NCBI GenBank assembly: GCA_963808455.1
Contig: CAWEHT010000120.1
Location: forward strand, 1 to 15,411
Direction: 5' to 3'
Length of the DNA: 15,411 nucleotides
Source: CAWEHT01 sp963808455
GTDB lineage: Bacteria; Chloroflexota; Anaerolineae; CG2-30-64-16
The translations under genes were made by a program, and so were the position numbers. This document shows, piece after piece, positions 14,578 through 15,411 of this stretch. The notes under the pieces were generated by a model that was not told where the DNA came from, ran no database searches, and saw only the letters and a program-made list of their open reading frames with translations. Every line of letters begins with the position of its first letter. Position 1 is the first letter of the stretch.

Positions 14578-15411
14578 CTCGACTTCACCGACGCCGGCAA
14601 GGCCTCCGTCGTGGCCGGCACGCCGCTGACCTACACCCTGTATTACACCAACTCCGGCCCTTCGTGGGCTCGGGGGGCCAGCGTCACCGACACGCTGCCC
14701 GTCAGCGTCACCTTCAGCAAGATGCTCAACGGCGGGCAGACCCCGTCCTCGACGACGTCGGGCGGCAGGACCACGCTCACCTGGAGCGCGAGTAGCTCCG
14801 GCAACCTGGGCGTGAGCTCCTCGGCCACCTCGGCGGCCCCGGTCTCCGGCGCCCTCAGCTTCGTCGCCAACGTCAACGCAGCCGCCGAGGGCAAGACGCT
14901 GGCCGACAGCGCCGGCATCACCAGCGCCACCACCGACCCAAAGCCGGGGAACAACACCTCCTCGCCCTCGACGAGGGTGACCGGCTCGGCGGACCTGAAG
15001 ATCGGCTTGCGCCCGGCCCTCGCGACCGTCGTGGCCGGCACGCCGCTGACCTACACCATCTTCTACACCAACTCCGGCCCCTCGTGGACCAGCGATCTCT
15101 TCATCACCGACAGCCTGCCCTCCGGGGAAACCTGGAAGGGCGTCCAGGCCGGCTCACCGGCGCCCACCTCGGCCCCGGCTTCGGGCAGCACCGGCACCGT
15201 GGTCTGGAGCCTGGGCCGCCTCAACAGCTCGGCCTCGGCGCCCAACTACGGCAGCATCAGCTTCGCCGTCAACGTCCTGCCCACCGCCCAGGGCAGCGTC
15301 GATAACGCCGCCCAGATCGCCAGCCACACGCCCGATCCGAACCTGGCGAACAACCAGAGCTCCGTCAGCACCCCGGTCGGCACGGATGCCGACCTTCAAC
15401 TGGGCATCCAG
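13785..15411 (+). repeat. Alternating A-B-A-B DUF11 repeat array
   Basis: Repeat units of about 390-420 bp alternate between two types. Type A (from about 13785 and 14578) contains FSKMLNGG. Type B (from about 14173 and 14986) contains GTVVWSLGRL and ASAPN. The A-to-A and B-to-B distances are about 793 and 814 bp, implying duplication of an A+B block of roughly 800 bp. DNA identity is high locally, for example around the GTCGTGGCCGGCACGCCGCT stretch near 14608 and 15028. Confidence 0.72.
14578..15411 (+). CDS. DUF11 repeats 4 and 5, open at the window edge
   Basis: From CTC 14578 this frame is open to the last base without a stop: LDFTDAGKASVVAGTPLTYT, YYTNSGPSWARGASVTDTLP, VSVTFSKMLNGG form repeat 4; SADLKIGLRPALATVVAGTP, FYTNSGPSWTSDLFITDSLP, TGTVVWSLGRLNSSASAPN form repeat 5; and TDADLQLGIQ begins a sixth. 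It continues the secreted PD40/DUF11 protein; no start or RBS is present. The gene is truncated by the window, so its C-terminal end (for example a YLPFV-type tail) cannot be judged. Confidence 0.75.

Noticed and set aside
13671..14621. 316-aa minus-strand frame over the DUF11 repeats
   Set aside because: Shadow of repeat coding sequence; Arg/Gly/Val-rich, no domain, no RBS.
1..15411. tRNA, rRNA, transposon ends, attachment sites, terminators or promoters
   Set aside because: I looked for them between and within genes and saw none; the junctions are too short to hold a promoter or terminator and no inverted repeats flank any block.

Overview
The window looks like accessory DNA from a GC-rich bacterium, most plausibly a Chloroflexota member (Anaerolineae or Caldilineae-like). 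This is inference from several cues: Thr-Pro spacers of the TPTxTP type, large secreted proteins built from DUF11, FG-GAP and PD40 repeats, a secreted protein ending in YLPFVER, and FHA proteins fused to Ig-like modules. No rRNA, marker gene or taxonomic signature is present. Every supportable gene is on the + strand, and there is essentially no non-coding DNA. Junctions are 0-21 bp gaps or short overlaps (including an ATGA overlap at 3659-3662), so the window reads as one long operon with no internal promoter or terminator that I can see.

Layout. (1) 3-1148: a beta-rich N-terminal domain fused to a DUF4159-like domain. (2) 1167-2804: a SAM-dependent methyltransferase with the architecture of the rickettsial protein-lysine methyltransferases PKMT1/2. 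(3) 2826-3662: a soluble FHA + Ig-like protein. (4) 3659-4579: a two-helix membrane protein whose middle domain faces the cytoplasm. (5) 4588-8299: a cytoplasmic FHA + Ig region, a Pro-rich linker, one transmembrane helix, then about six extracytoplasmic Ig/FN3-like modules with a TPT spacer. (6) 8290-12051: a secreted protein with fourteen FG-GAP blades, a PKD domain and a YLPFVER tail. (7) 12052 to the right edge: a secreted protein with seven PD40 blades followed by DUF11 repeats, continuing out of the window.

The main technical observation is that genes 5, 6 and 7 are each split by single-base frameshifts. I count about ten (near 4594, 4682, 8065, 10724, 11765, 12274, 13523, 14317, 14350 and 14576), whereas genes 1-4 are clean. 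On both sides of each break the protein continues the same domain. When the breaks are repaired, domain counts become structurally sensible: FG-GAP blades become 14 (two seven-bladed propellers), PD40 blades become 7, and a split FHA domain becomes whole. I read these mainly as assembly or sequencing indels in repeat-rich genes; real decay is the alternative. The gene-5 and gene-6 spans become exact multiples of three after repair (1236 aa and 1253 aa).

Working together (inference): genes 3, 4 and 5 share an Ig-like module and would form a cytoplasm-membrane-exterior assembly. Its FHA heads may read a phosphorylated partner, or, because key phosphate-binding residues are missing, an unphosphorylated one. 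The PKMT-like enzyme could modify a member of the set, and genes 6 and 7 would supply large exported surface proteins. I know of no described system with this gene order.
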